Below the pieces are notes generated by a model, which ran no database searches, was not told the origin of the DNA, and saw nothing but the letters and a program-made list of their open reading frames with translations. The translations under genes were made by a program, and so were the position numbers. A DNA stretch of 64,000 nt, taken from NCBI RefSeq assembly GCF_049739465.1, contig NZ_JBMHHY010000007.1, forward strand, positions 1 to 64,000, given 5' to 3'. Positions 17,051 through 26,269 of this stretch are shown here, piece by piece. Numbering within the stretch: the first letter of the stretch is position 1; every line of letters begins with the position of its first letter. Source of the DNA: Embleya sp049739465. Lineage in GTDB: Bacteria; Actinomycetota; Actinomycetes; Streptomycetales; Streptomycetaceae.

Positions 17051-17893
17051 ATGCTCCCGTCGACCATCGACGAACACACGACGAGTCGGACGGTGACGGC
17101 CGCGGGCCATCCGACGCACTTCCACGAGGCCGGCACCGGGCGGCCCGTCCTGCTGCTGCACGGGTCGGGGCCCGGTGTGTCGGCCTGGTCGAACTGGTCG
17201 GGCGTCCTGCCGGAGTTGGCCGGCCGCCACCGGGTGGTCGCCCCGGACGCGGCCGGCTTCGGCGGGTCCGGGTTCCACGAGGGCTTCGAATACGGCATCA
17301 AACTGTGGGTCGCCCAGCTGTTCGGCCTCATGGACGCGCTGGAGATCCCGTCCGCCACCCTGGTCGGCAACAGCTTCGGCGGCGGACTGGCCCTCGCCGC
17401 GGCACTGCGCGCCCCGGAGCGCGTCGACGGCCTCGTACTCCTCGGCACCCCCTGCGGCACCTTCCCGATGACCGAGGGCCTCGCCGCGGGTTGGCACTAC
17501 GAACCCGACCCCGGCGCGATGGAACGTGTCCTGCGACTCTTCCCGTACGACCCGTCGCTGGTCACGCCCGAGATGGTGCGAGCGCGGTACGAGGCGAGCG
17601 CTCGCCCCGGCGCACAGCAGGCGTACCGCCGACTGATCCCGGAACCGCGCGGCGCCGGCACCCCGGTCAAGGGCGTGCCCGAGGACCGACTGGCCACGAT
17701 CACCGCCCCGACCCTGGTCCTGCACGGGCGCGAGGACCGGGTGATCCCCGCCGAACTGGGCATGCGCGCCGCGCACGCGATCCCGGACGCCGAACTCCAC
17801 CTGTTCGGCGAATGCGGGCACTGGGTCCAGTCCGAGCGCCGCGACGCGTTCGTGGCACTGGTCGACGACTTCCTCGCGCGGCGGGTGCGATGA
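17051..17893 (+). CDS. mhpC: Meta-cleavage product hydrolase (alpha/beta hydrolase, MhpC/BphD type)
   Basis: 280 residues. It hydrolyses the C-C bond of the ring-fission product to 2-hydroxypenta-2,4-dienoate and an acid. The catalytic triad is visible: S108 in GNSFGG, D229 in HGREDRVIP and H257 in GECGHW. The oxyanion segment HGSGPGVSAW is typical of C-C hydrolases of this pathway. The stop overlaps the next ATG by 4 bp. The acid released fixes the starting compound, but active-site reading by eye does not identify it. Confidence 0.92.
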   Translation: MLPSTIDEHTTSRTVTAAGHPTHFHEAGTGRPVLLLHGSGPGVSAWSNWSGVLPELAGRHRVVAPDAAGFGGSGFHEGFEYGIKLWVAQLFGLMDALEIPSATLVGNSFGGGLALAAALRAPERVDGLVLLGTPCGTFPMTEGLAAGWHYEPDPGAMERVLRLFPYDPSLVTPEMVRARYEASARPGAQQAYRRLIPEPRGAGTPVKGVPEDRLATITAPTLVLHGREDRVIPAELGMRAAHAIPDAELHLFGECGHWVQSERRDAFVALVDDFLARRVR

Positions 17894-18150
17894 CTCGGGA
17901 GTCGCTCGAACTGACGCTGTACGAGGTGAGCTGCGACCGGAGCGTGCGCGAACGCTTCGCGGCCGACCCCGACGCGCTTCGCGCGCGCTACCGCCTCACG
18001 GACCACGAGGCGTCCCTCCTGCGCGACCGGGACGTCCGGGGCCTGCTACAGCTCGGGGTGAACCCGATGCTGGTGTGGGGCTTCTGGCTCACCACGGGGG
18101 GCCGGCCGGGCGAATACCTGGCCCGGCTGCGCGATGCCGAAGCCCGCTAG
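17890..18150 (+). CDS. LigA-like small subunit of an extradiol dioxygenase
   Basis: An 86-residue helical protein. The segment LTDHEASLLRDRDVRGLLQL, followed by GVNPMLVWGFWL, matches the alpha (LigA) subunit of protocatechuate 4,5-dioxygenase and CarBa-like small subunits, which cap the active site of the LigB-type catalytic subunit. It overlaps the hydrolase stop by 4 bp and lies 102 bp before the LigB-like gene. Too small to act alone, it is best read as the partner of 18253-19080. Confidence 0.8.
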   Translation: MTRESLELTLYEVSCDRSVRERFAADPDALRARYRLTDHEASLLRDRDVRGLLQLGVNPMLVWGFWLTTGGRPGEYLARLRDAEAR

Positions 18151-18252
18151 CGACGTCGGCGCGCGTACCCCACGTTCGCCGTCGCGCCGCTCGTCGCCGA
18201 CCGCCATGTCTTCCGTTACCTCTTCCTCGGCAACCATCGGAGTGCTTCTGCC

Positions 18253-19080
18253 ATGGGCACCGTCGTCGGCGGCTTCCTGCTGCCTCATGACCCGCTGATC
18301 CACACCGCGCCGCAAGCCCCGCCGGCCGACGTACGCGACCGGGTGACCGCCGCCTACCGCGCCGTCGCCGAGCGACTCGCCGCGCTCGACCCCACCGACG
18401 TCGTGATCATCGGCGCCGACCACTACGTGCTGTTCGGCCCCGGCTGCCTGCCCCGGTACCTGATCGGCACCGGCGATGTGAGCGGCCCGGTCGAACGGCT
18501 GCCCGGACTCGCGCGCGCGCCGCTGCCCGACAACCGCGAACTCGCCCGGCACATCGCCGAGCACGGCCACCGCAACCGGGTGGACTGGGCGGTGGCGCCG
18601 GTCCTCACCGCGGACCACTCCATCGTGATTCCCTACGACCTGGTGGTCCGCGCCTCGAACGCCCGGGTCGTGCCCGTATACCTCGCCTCGGGCGTCGAGC
18701 CGCTGCTGTCGATGACGCGCGCGGCCGAGGTGGGCGCGGCGATCCGCGCCGCCGTCGAGGCCTACGACCGCGACGTCCGGGTCGCCGTGCTCGGCAGCGG
18801 CGGCATCAGCCACTGGGTCGGCACGCCGGAAATGGGCCGGGTGAACGCCGAGTTCGACCGCACCGTGCTCGACCTGGTGGCCCGCGGCGACCTGGCCGGC
18901 CTGTGCGCGCTCGACGACGCGACGGTCCGCGCGGAAGGCGGCAACGGAGCACAGGAGATCCGCAACTTCGCCGCCGCCATGGCCGCCGTGGGCCCGTGCC
19001 GAGGCGAGATCCTGGGCTACGAGGCCGTCCCGGAATGGATCACCGGCCTCGGCTTCGCAGCCCTGACGGCACACCCCTGA
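18253..19080 (+). CDS. Class III (LigB-type) extradiol ring-cleavage dioxygenase
   Basis: 275 residues. It is the non-heme Fe(II) enzyme that opens the catechol ring next to its hydroxyls. Expected metal and catalytic His residues are visible: H12 (LLPHDP), H57 (IGADHY), H122 (TADHS) and H187 (SGGISHW). The closest family members are LigB, CarBb and MhpB. With the LigA-like gene it resembles the CarBaBb two-subunit enzymes of carbazole-type pathways more than the single-subunit class I enzymes of biphenyl pathways. The ATG at 18253 has only a weak Shine-Dalgarno sequence. Confidence 0.88.
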   Translation: MGTVVGGFLLPHDPLIHTAPQAPPADVRDRVTAAYRAVAERLAALDPTDVVIIGADHYVLFGPGCLPRYLIGTGDVSGPVERLPGLARAPLPDNRELARHIAEHGHRNRVDWAVAPVLTADHSIVIPYDLVVRASNARVVPVYLASGVEPLLSMTRAAEVGAAIRAAVEAYDRDVRVAVLGSGGISHWVGTPEMGRVNAEFDRTVLDLVARGDLAGLCALDDATVRAEGGNGAQEIRNFAAAMAAVGPCRGEILGYEAVPEWITGLGFAALTAHP

Positions 19081-19546
19081 ACCCCGGCAGCCGCCACCAC
19101 CGCCGACCGGCGCGGACCACACCACTTCTTCCGCGCCGGCCGGGCCCGACCACACGGTGCACACGCCGCGAGAGCGCGGTTCTCGACGGTGTGTACGGGG
19201 AGGCGGTCGACCTGCCCGCCCCGCTGCCGTCCCCGATCGACACCGGCGTCCTCCCCTGTTACGGCACCTGACTCGGCCGGCTTTGGATCTCGGTCCCCTC
19301 CCGCGGCGGGTTTGGGAACTTCCTCGATCAGTGGGTGCCCGATTTTTGGATTCGGGGACGGTCTTGACGACCCTGCCCTTGACGAAGATCCGGCCTTTGC
19401 CGTTCCACGGACGGGACTTGCTCGCCTCGTGCCTCCGGCCCGACAACCAGCCGAAGCGATGGTTTCGGGTGGCCCCTTAGTGTGTGGCGGTGATCGTTTC
19501 GATCGCATGGCATCAGGTACGCGGGGCGTCGAGGAGAGATGTGCAT
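19081..19546. other. 466-bp intergenic region, no gene recognised
   Basis: Open frames on both strands lack recognisable motifs and ribosome sites, and they run into neighbouring genes in the antisense. A GAGGAGAG site at 19531 serves the histidine kinase. No repeat or clear hairpin was seen. Confidence 0.6.
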
Positions 19547-21358
19547 ATGGCGGGCACCGGGATCGGCCATCCGACGGCGCCGGGAGGGCGGTCGCGGGAG
19601 TCCGGTACTGCGGCTGCGGGAGCAGGAGTAGGGGCCGGAACGGGAGCAGGCGACGAGGATCGTCGGGGCCGATGGTGTTCGTTGCTCGTGTCGGCGGCGC
19701 GTTGGTCGGCGGGTCCCGGGCCGTGGAGCGGTGTGCGGGTCGCGGTGGAGATCGCGATGGCGGGCATCGTCTTGACGATGAGCCCGTTCCTGGACTGGCT
19801 TGCCGGGGATGGCGTGTGGCCGGCCGTGGGGAGTTCGCTGCTCGGCGTACTCGTGCTGCTGTTGCGTCTTCGCTTCCCCGCGAGTGTCGCGGCGGTCGCG
19901 CCGCTGCTCCTGTACTGGCCGGCCGTGGGGCTGCCCGTGACGGTCTGCGCGGCCTGGTCGGCCGGACGCCGCGTCGTGGGTCTCGGGCGTACGACGTTGG
20001 CGTTCGGCGGTGCCTTGGTGGCGATGGTCGGCCTGCCGCAGGTGCTCGGCTCCCTCTTCCACGAGGGCGACCTCACGCCGCCATTGGGCTACATCGTCGT
20101 GGTCCTGTGTGTGATCGCCTTCGTGGTGTTCGTGGGGGTGCCGGGCCTGGCCGGGCGGTATCACGCGCAAAGTCGTGCGCTGTCCGGCGCGTTGTACGAA
20201 CGCGCCGCACGCCTGACCCGGGAACGCGACCTGATCGCACGCGAGACCCGGCACCGCGAACGCACCCGTATCGCGCAGGACATGCACGACAGCCTGGGCC
20301 ACCGCCTGGTGCTGATCTCGGTACACGCCGCCGGCCTCGGCGCGGACCCGACACTGACGGACGGCCAACGGACGGCGGCCGAAGTGCTGCGCCAGGCGTC
20401 CACCGAGGCGATGCGCGAACTGCGCGAGGTGGTGGGGATCCTGCGCGAGGACGAAGGCGAGGACGCGCCCGACGCCGCGGGGTCCGTCGCCGGGATCGCG
20501 GACCTCGTCGCGGCATCCACCGCGGGCATCGACGTCGTCCTGGAGCGTTCGGGCCGGGAACGGCCCCTGGCTCCGGCCGCCGAGCACACCGCGTACCGGG
20601 TCGTCCAGGAGGGCCTGACCAACATCCTCAAGCACGCGCCCGGAGCAAGCGCGCGCGTGAGCCTTCGCTACGAACCGGACCACCTGGCGATCGAGGTCCG
20701 CAACGGCCCCGCGCCGACCCCGGACGCCGGCGCCGACGCGATCAGCGGCGGGCGCGGACTGGTCGGACTCGGCGAACGCGCCCGCATGGTGGGCGGCCGG
20801 GCGGACTCGGGACCGACCACCGACGGCGGCTTCCGGCTCACCCTCGCCCTCCCCTACCTGGAGCCCGGCGCGGAGTCCGGGGCGATCCCCCGTGCGCGAG
20901 CCGCGCGGGCGCAGGGGAAGGCGACGACGTCCCTCGCCGACGACCCTTCCGGCGAGGCCGCCGAGGTCCTGGCGGCGGCCCGGGCGAAGCGCCGGTTCGG
21001 CATCGGACTCCTCGTCGCGGCACCCGTGTTCGTGGTCGCCGGCGCCGCTCTGCTCGCGTGGGGGACAGTGACCCTGCTTCGGGAACTCGACCGGGGCCAA
21101 CTGCGTCCCGAAACGTACGACGCCGTCGAGGTCGGCCGGGCGGAGGAGGATGTGCGCAGTCTGCTGCCCGAGGGCAGCGAGCTCATGACCCGGAACGCGC
21201 GAAGCCAGGCCCCGCCGGAACCACCGAAGGCAACGTGCTCGTACTTCGTCTCCAACGGGCCCACCGCGGCCGGCTCCCCGTCGGAGACCGCGTTCCGCTT
21301 CTGTTTCGTCGACGGCCACCTCGTCGAGAAGCGGACCTTCCCGGTGACGCCGGAGTGA
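19547..21358 (+). CDS. Orphan NarL-type sensor histidine kinase with C-terminal membrane segment and BamE-like tail
   Basis: 603 residues. The N-terminal region has about four to six transmembrane helices (residues 65-210). The HisKA_3 dimerisation box RIAQDMHDSLGHRL has the phosphorylated H247. The HATPase N-box (EGLTNILKHA) is near 350-360 and a G-box (GGRGLVGLGERARMVGG) follows. Kinases of this class normally end there. This one continues with a transmembrane helix (about 482-510) and a 90-residue outside domain with two Cys and the phrase VEVGRAEEDVRSLLPEG, like small BamE/SmpA folds. No response regulator lies next to it. ATG at 19547 follows GAGGAGAG. Confidence 0.85.
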   Translation: MAGTGIGHPTAPGGRSRESGTAAAGAGVGAGTGAGDEDRRGRWCSLLVSAARWSAGPGPWSGVRVAVEIAMAGIVLTMSPFLDWLAGDGVWPAVGSSLLGVLVLLLRLRFPASVAAVAPLLLYWPAVGLPVTVCAAWSAGRRVVGLGRTTLAFGGALVAMVGLPQVLGSLFHEGDLTPPLGYIVVVLCVIAFVVFVGVPGLAGRYHAQSRALSGALYERAARLTRERDLIARETRHRERTRIAQDMHDSLGHRLVLISVHAAGLGADPTLTDGQRTAAEVLRQASTEAMRELREVVGILREDEGEDAPDAAGSVAGIADLVAASTAGIDVVLERSGRERPLAPAAEHTAYRVVQEGLTNILKHAPGASARVSLRYEPDHLAIEVRNGPAPTPDAGADAISGGRGLVGLGERARMVGGRADSGPTTDGGFRLTLALPYLEPGAESGAIPRARAARAQGKATTSLADDPSGEAAEVLAAARAKRRFGIGLLVAAPVFVVAGAALLAWGTVTLLRELDRGQLRPETYDAVEVGRAEEDVRSLLPEGSELMTRNARSQAPPEPPKATCSYFVSNGPTAAGSPSETAFRFCFVDGHLVEKRTFPVTPE

Positions 21359-21503
21359 CCGGATCGACCGGAGTGACCGAACTGAAGGGTCCGACACGGG
21401 CCTTGCGCGTGTCGACCAGGCCCGGCGGCACGCACGGTTCGCCCTCGGTGCCCGGCGGGTGGCCCGACCCGTGCCCGAGCGGTGGCCGCCTCGGGTCGCC
21501 CGG

Positions 21504-22790
21504 TTACGGGTTCACGACTGCGTCGGGTGTGTCTGCGGAAGCGGTGGTTGGCCCACGCTGCGTGGGGGTGCTCTCCAGTGCGCCGAGTTCGGCGAGCCAT
21601 CGGGTGGGGAGTTCGTCGATGGCGGGCAGGCTGGGGTCGGCGACCACGGCCAGGTGCGCGGTTCCGGCGTATTCGGCCAGGCAGATCGACAGGTGGTGTC
21701 CGGCGGGCAGGAACATCAGCGGCAGCAGGGTGTGGATATTGCGGCCGTGGAGTTCGAGGGGCCGGGCGGGGCCGGGCACACGGGTGGCCACCAGGGTGGT
21801 GCGCTGCGGGCGCAGGAGGCGTGCGATGGCGCGACCGTGCCAGCGTGTGGGCAGTGTCTCCAGCAGCACGTCCGCGTCCGGGTCCAGGCGGCCGGTGCGA
21901 ATGTTCGCGGTGGCCAGGTGTGTGGCGGCCAGTCGCTCGGCGGCGGTGGGCAGTCGGCAGGGCAGGACGACCCGGACGCCGCGGTGGAAGTTGCCCACCT
22001 CGTTGCTCGTATGGCGACGTCGGGTGTCGAGGGGGACCAGCACGTTCACGGTGTCCTTGGCGGCGTCGGGCAACCACGGTCGCAGGGCCCCGGCCAGCGC
22101 GGCGAGATAGACGTCGTTGACACTGGTACCGCTCGCCCGCGCGATGGCCTTCATCCGGGCCAGCGGGGTGTGCGCCCAGCGGCGTTGCGGCGGACCGGTC
22201 GGGGCCGGAACGCCCGCGGGTCCGAGGCGGACCGCGTGTGCGGGCAGCGCGATGTCGGCGGCGGCACGCAGCAGGGCGCGCACCCGGCGGGGTGTCCACG
22301 AGGGTGCCGGCTTGGGGGGTGTACGGCGGCGTGGGAGGCCGGGTTCGCCCAGCGCGGCAAGCATGACTCCGATCAGGGACATGCCGTCGAGGAGGCCGTG
22401 GTGGGCGCGAAGGAGCAGGACGAACTCGTTGTCACGATGGCCGTGGAGCACCGTGATGCCCCAGGTGACGTCCGTGAGCGGCCGGGCGCACACACGATCG
22501 ATCGCCGTATGCAGCGCGACCTCACCGCCGTGGGCGGGCAGCGCGCACTCCTCGAGGTGATCGGCGGGCGCGGCCGGACCGCGCGCGTTCGCGCCGGGCG
22601 GGCGGGCGCGGTCGCGCAGTGGCGGGTGGGCCGCGCGGGCCATCTCGATCACCGCACGCAATTCGTCGGTCGAGGGCACGGGGCCGGCGATCACGGCCGC
22701 CCCGCCGATCTCCATGTTCGAGTGGGGGTGCGCCGCCGCGTAGTCGAACCAGCGTTCGCCGGTCACGGCCGCGTCGTCATGCCTGGGCAC
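21504..22790 (-). CDS. WS/DGAT-type acyltransferase
   Basis: 428 residues of the wax ester synthase/diacylglycerol acyltransferase family, part of the condensation-domain fold. The catalytic HHxxxDG motif is HHGLLDG at about residues 129-135, and a conserved SVNDVYLAALAGALR segment follows. Such enzymes move an acyl group from acyl-CoA to an alcohol or amine. It overlaps the end of the sulfotransferase gene by 14 bp, so the two are coupled. With the amino-acid decarboxylase upstream, an acylated or sulfated amine is a possible product; that is inference. It is somewhat shorter than classical WS/DGAT proteins (about 460). Confidence 0.85.
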   Translation of the reverse strand: MPRHDDAAVTGERWFDYAAAHPHSNMEIGGAAVIAGPVPSTDELRAVIEMARAAHPPLRDRARPPGANARGPAAPADHLEECALPAHGGEVALHTAIDRVCARPLTDVTWGITVLHGHRDNEFVLLLRAHHGLLDGMSLIGVMLAALGEPGLPRRRTPPKPAPSWTPRRVRALLRAAADIALPAHAVRLGPAGVPAPTGPPQRRWAHTPLARMKAIARASGTSVNDVYLAALAGALRPWLPDAAKDTVNVLVPLDTRRRHTSNEVGNFHRGVRVVLPCRLPTAAERLAATHLATANIRTGRLDPDADVLLETLPTRWHGRAIARLLRPQRTTLVATRVPGPARPLELHGRNIHTLLPLMFLPAGHHLSICLAEYAGTAHLAVVADPSLPAIDELPTRWLAELGALESTPTQRGPTTASADTPDAVVNP

Positions 22791-23484
22791 GGTGTTCTCC
22801 CTCCGGCGTCGTCGGCGTCGTCGGCGTGGCGGGGGCCGGGGTTCGTGGGCGGCGGTACACCGGTCGCATCATGTCCTCGAACTCCGCGCTCCGATTCACG
22901 TGCGGGAACGGCGTCCCGGGTACGGCCATCCCGAGGTGGTCGCACAGTGGCGCCCAGCCCTCGCGGACGTCCAGGACCAACAGGCGTTCGGGCGCGAGGT
23001 GAGCGCGGACGGCGCGGACGTGCGCCCGGTGGCGGCCGATGGCGTGGTCGCGCTCGTGCAGGCGGTTGTCGAAGACGCGCCGGCCGATGATCCGGTCGGC
23101 GAGCGCGACCTCGTCGGGCCGCGCGTCGGGCGCGTCACGGCCGGTGTGCACGTGGCGGGCGATCGTCCGGGACATGCTTTCGTACCAGTCGTGTTCGTCG
23201 CGTACGGTCAACACCACCTTCGCGAGCGGGTAGGCGTCGACCACTTCGCGCCAGAACGCGGCCGTGGGCCAGTCGACCGCCGCACGGTACCCGGCGTACA
23301 CCCGCTCCCACGGCGGGGTTTCGCCACGTTCGTGGTGCGCCAGGACCTGCTCCCAGTGCGCGACCCGCTCGGGCTCCTCGAACAGCGTCGTCCAGTGGTA
23401 GCACGGTCCGAATCCCAGCCGCTCCAGCGCGATCCGCAACGACAGCGTGCCGGTGCGGCCGAACCCCACTCCGATCACGTCCAC
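22777..23484 (-). CDS. PAPS-type sulfotransferase family protein
   Basis: 235 residues. It begins almost directly with the 5'-phosphosulfate-binding loop GVGFGRTGTLS (residues 5-15), and the 3'-phosphate segment is VVLTVRDEHDWYESM. This is the Sulfotransfer_4 family found in bacteria and fungi, with few characterised members. GTG at 23484 follows AGAGGAGG; the longer frame to 23709 has no ribosome site. The C-terminus carries a short Thr/Pro repeat encoded by microsatellite-like DNA (near 22805-22830). The acceptor is unknown. Confidence 0.82.
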   Translation of the reverse strand: MDVIGVGFGRTGTLSLRIALERLGFGPCYHWTTLFEEPERVAHWEQVLAHHERGETPPWERVYAGYRAAVDWPTAAFWREVVDAYPLAKVVLTVRDEHDWYESMSRTIARHVHTGRDAPDARPDEVALADRIIGRRVFDNRLHERDHAIGRHRAHVRAVRAHLAPERLLVLDVREGWAPLCDHLGMAVPGTPFPHVNRSAEFEDMMRPVYRRPRTPAPATPTTPTTPEGEHRAQA

Positions 23485-23575
23485 GATCCCGGGCCTCCTC
23501 TTTCGTACGGGTTTGGCCGTGGGCCGGCGTCCGCCCTTCGCCATCGGGGGCGGGGCGGTGGGTGCACGTGCGGGG

Positions 23576-25039
23576 TCACCGAGCGCCCGCCGAGGCCGTC
23601 GCCGGCCCCTGGGAGGGTGTGGGTCGGTCGTCCGGGATCGCGGCGGCGACCTCGCGTACCAGGGCCCAGGCGTTGCGGACGGAGGTCTGCGAGGCCAGGC
23701 GTGAGCCAAGCGCGGCGCGCAGGACGTAGCGGCCGTCGACGGTGGTGGGGGTGACCAGGATTCGGTGGGTGGCGTCCAGGTCGCCGCGCAGGCGTTCGGT
23801 GCGCGCGTTGTCGCCGGTGAGGCGGAAGCACACCAGCCCGAGCGTGTGCGAGACCAGTTCGAAGCCGGGGCTGTCCCGGACCAGGTCGGCGAACAGTTCG
23901 GCGAGGGAGAGCTGTTCGCGGATGTGCGCGCGCAGCCCCTCGAGGCCGTGGGTGCGCAGGACGAACCACAGTTTCAGGGCACGGAAGGGGTGCATGAGCG
24001 GCACCTGCCAGTCCCGGAAGTCGGTGACGTCGCCCGAGTCGCTGGCCCGGTTGCGCAGGAAGTCCGGGCGGATGTCCATGGCCGCGGTGAGGCTGCGTCG
24101 GTCGGCCACCCACATGGCGTCGCAGGGCGGTCCCGTCAGCAGCCACTTGTGGCAGTTCACGGCGTAGGAGTCGGCATGTTCGACGCCGTCGTTGATCCAC
24201 CGGTTCTCCGGGCAGACGGCGGCCGATCCGGCGTAGGCGGCGTCCACATGCAGCCAGGCTCCGAATTCGCGGCACACCTCGGCGATGGCGGCGACGGGGT
24301 CGACGGCGCAGGTGCCCGTGGTGCCGACGGAGGCGACCACGATCGCGGGGACGACGCCCGCGGCGCGGTCGGCCGTCAGTCTGCGGCGCAGGGCGTGCGG
24401 GTCCATCTCGCAGCTTCCCGCCCGGGTGGCGATCAGGGTCGGCTCCCCCAGGCCCGCGATGCGGGATGCCTTGGGGACGCAGGAGTTGGCCTGGTCGGTG
24501 CAGTACAGGCGGTAACGTCCTTCGGTGCCGTGCTCGCGCCAGCGCCCGTCCGAGGCCCGGTACAGCGCGGCGACCACGGCCACCAGGACCGCCGAGGACG
24601 CCGAGTCCTGCAGCACTCCGCCGCCGTCCCCGCCGCTGAGGAACCGCTTCGGCAGGCCCAGCGCGACCGCGAGTTGGTCCAGGACCGCCTCCTCGAGTTC
24701 GGTGGCGGCCGGACCCGTCGACCACATCATGTGCTGGACCGCCAGGCCCGAGGCCAGGAGTTCGCCGATCACCGATGCGGGGCTGGTCTGGGTGGGGTAG
24801 TAGCCCAGGAACGACGGGTGTTGCCAGTGCACGAGCCCGGGCATCACCAGACGCCGTACGTCGGCCAGCACGTCCCGGATCGGTTCGCCGTGCGCGGGCA
24901 CGTGGTCGGGCAACATCGCGCGCACGTCCCCGGGCCGGAGGTCGGGTGTCACCGGCAGGCGTTCCTCGCGTAGGTCCTCCCAATAGTCCTCGAGAATCTC
25001 GGCCACCACGCCGATCGCGCCGCGAAACGAATCATCCAT
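23576..25039 (-). CDS. PLP-dependent aromatic-L-amino-acid decarboxylase (group II)
   Basis: 487 residues. It removes CO2 from Trp, Tyr, Phe or a relative to give the arylamine. The PLP lysine is K298 in NCHKWLL, with HVDAAYAG about 55 residues before it and the opening PSFLGYYPTQTSPASVIGELL typical of group II enzymes. I start at ATG 25039 (MDDSFRG), which matches the canonical N-terminus; ATG codons at 25054 and 25066 are also in frame. It heads the operon with the sulfotransferase and WS/DGAT genes, and diverges from the protein at 25086. Confidence 0.9.
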   Translation of the reverse strand: MDDSFRGAIGVVAEILEDYWEDLREERLPVTPDLRPGDVRAMLPDHVPAHGEPIRDVLADVRRLVMPGLVHWQHPSFLGYYPTQTSPASVIGELLASGLAVQHMMWSTGPAATELEEAVLDQLAVALGLPKRFLSGGDGGGVLQDSASSAVLVAVVAALYRASDGRWREHGTEGRYRLYCTDQANSCVPKASRIAGLGEPTLIATRAGSCEMDPHALRRRLTADRAAGVVPAIVVASVGTTGTCAVDPVAAIAEVCREFGAWLHVDAAYAGSAAVCPENRWINDGVEHADSYAVNCHKWLLTGPPCDAMWVADRRSLTAAMDIRPDFLRNRASDSGDVTDFRDWQVPLMHPFRALKLWFVLRTHGLEGLRAHIREQLSLAELFADLVRDSPGFELVSHTLGLVCFRLTGDNARTERLRGDLDATHRILVTPTTVDGRYVLRAALGSRLASQTSVRNAWALVREVAAAIPDDRPTPSQGPATASAGAR

Positions 25040-25085
25040 GGGAATTCCCGACATGCCGGGTAACATACCTTACCAATCTACCGAA

Positions 25086-26027
25086 ATGGCGCATATGACA
25101 AGCGATTCCGTACTGTGGCTCGCTCCCCCGGACCGCCTGCCCCGCGACCTCGCGGTCCTGCGTGCGGCCGCGAGCCGACCCGATCGCCATCACCCGCCCG
25201 CCGAGCACCGACGCATCCGCGAACGCGAGGCACACGAAGCCGCGTTCGACGACTACTTCGCGGTCGCGCGTTGTGCCTGCGCCCCGGCGCTCCTGTTGGT
25301 CGACGCCCTGAACGAAACTCTCGCCCGAGTGCGGGCGTTCTCCCGGTACGCGGACGGAACTCCGCTGGAGCCCGACCTCGAACTCGTCACGCACGCGGTC
25401 GGACCGACGCCCCGAGCCGACTCCGCCGGGTTCGGCAACCAGGCCACGGTGCACGAGCGTTGGATCCAGGGACACCGACTGTTCTTCGCCCTCACCCAGG
25501 CCACCGTCGTCGCCCTGCGACACGCGCTCCACGCTTCCTCGTCCGCCGAGTCCGCCCTGGGCCTGGAGAGCGCCGCGCACTTCCTGCGCGCGAGCGCGGC
25601 GGCCCTGCGCGTCACCGCTTCCTTCGGGCCCGCCGACTACCACGACATCGTCCGGCCCTCGATAACCCCACCGCATGTGCCCCGAGCCGGATTCTCCGGC
25701 CTGTGGTCGGCCGATCACCGCGTCCTGGTGCGGGGTCTGCGCGAGTGGGGTCGGGTCGCGCCGACGAGGTCCGCCACACTGCGCCCCGCTCACCGGCGTC
25801 TGATCGAGGTGCTGACCGACGTCCACCACGCCCATGTGGGCGTCTGCTCGCGCTTCGTCGGCTCCGGGCCCTCCCTGCTGCGCGGCGCGGAACCGGGGGT
25901 ACGGGTGCTGGAACGCCTGTGTCGTAGGCGCCGCGCCGACCTGGACGCCCCACCCGCAACCACCCAGCCGGCCCGACCGCGAGAGGCCCGGGACGCCATC
26001 CCCGCCCTGCTCCGCCCCGGATCGTGA
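25086..26027 (+). CDS. Unidentified helical protein, possibly of the heme-dependent TDO-like superfamily
   Basis: About 313 residues, with no signal peptide or membrane helix. Two segments stand out: PHVPRAGFSGLWSADHRVL, and a C-terminal HHAHVGVCSRFVGSGPSLL. Their order and His/Arg/Gly-Ser pattern recall tryptophan 2,3-dioxygenase-like heme enzymes (GFQS...FR near the middle; H-x-V-x-R-x-IG...GTGGSS near the end), but the match is weak. It diverges from the aromatic amino-acid decarboxylase by less than 60 bp, which makes an aromatic amino acid or amine substrate plausible. In-frame ATGs at 25038 and 25095 are alternatives. Confidence 0.6.
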   Translation: MAHMTSDSVLWLAPPDRLPRDLAVLRAAASRPDRHHPPAEHRRIREREAHEAAFDDYFAVARCACAPALLLVDALNETLARVRAFSRYADGTPLEPDLELVTHAVGPTPRADSAGFGNQATVHERWIQGHRLFFALTQATVVALRHALHASSSAESALGLESAAHFLRASAAALRVTASFGPADYHDIVRPSITPPHVPRAGFSGLWSADHRVLVRGLREWGRVAPTRSATLRPAHRRLIEVLTDVHHAHVGVCSRFVGSGPSLLRGAEPGVRVLERLCRRRRADLDAPPATTQPARPREARDAIPALLRPGS

Positions 26028-26269
26028 CCGGGACCGGGACCGGGACCGAGTCGATCCCTCCGGGCGGCTTTGGCAACCTTCGGCTCGCCGTCCCCAACTT
26101 TCGCGGGTTACGCCCGCGTGCCGACGGCCGGCACTCTTGGCGCATCGGAATCATCACCATCCGCCAACGCTTCGCCATCATTCGTCCGGAACCGTACATG
26201 TCACCCCGATCTCGGTCGACACCCCTCGTGCTTTCGCCCGTTCTCCGCTCGGAAAGGAATCGAATACTC

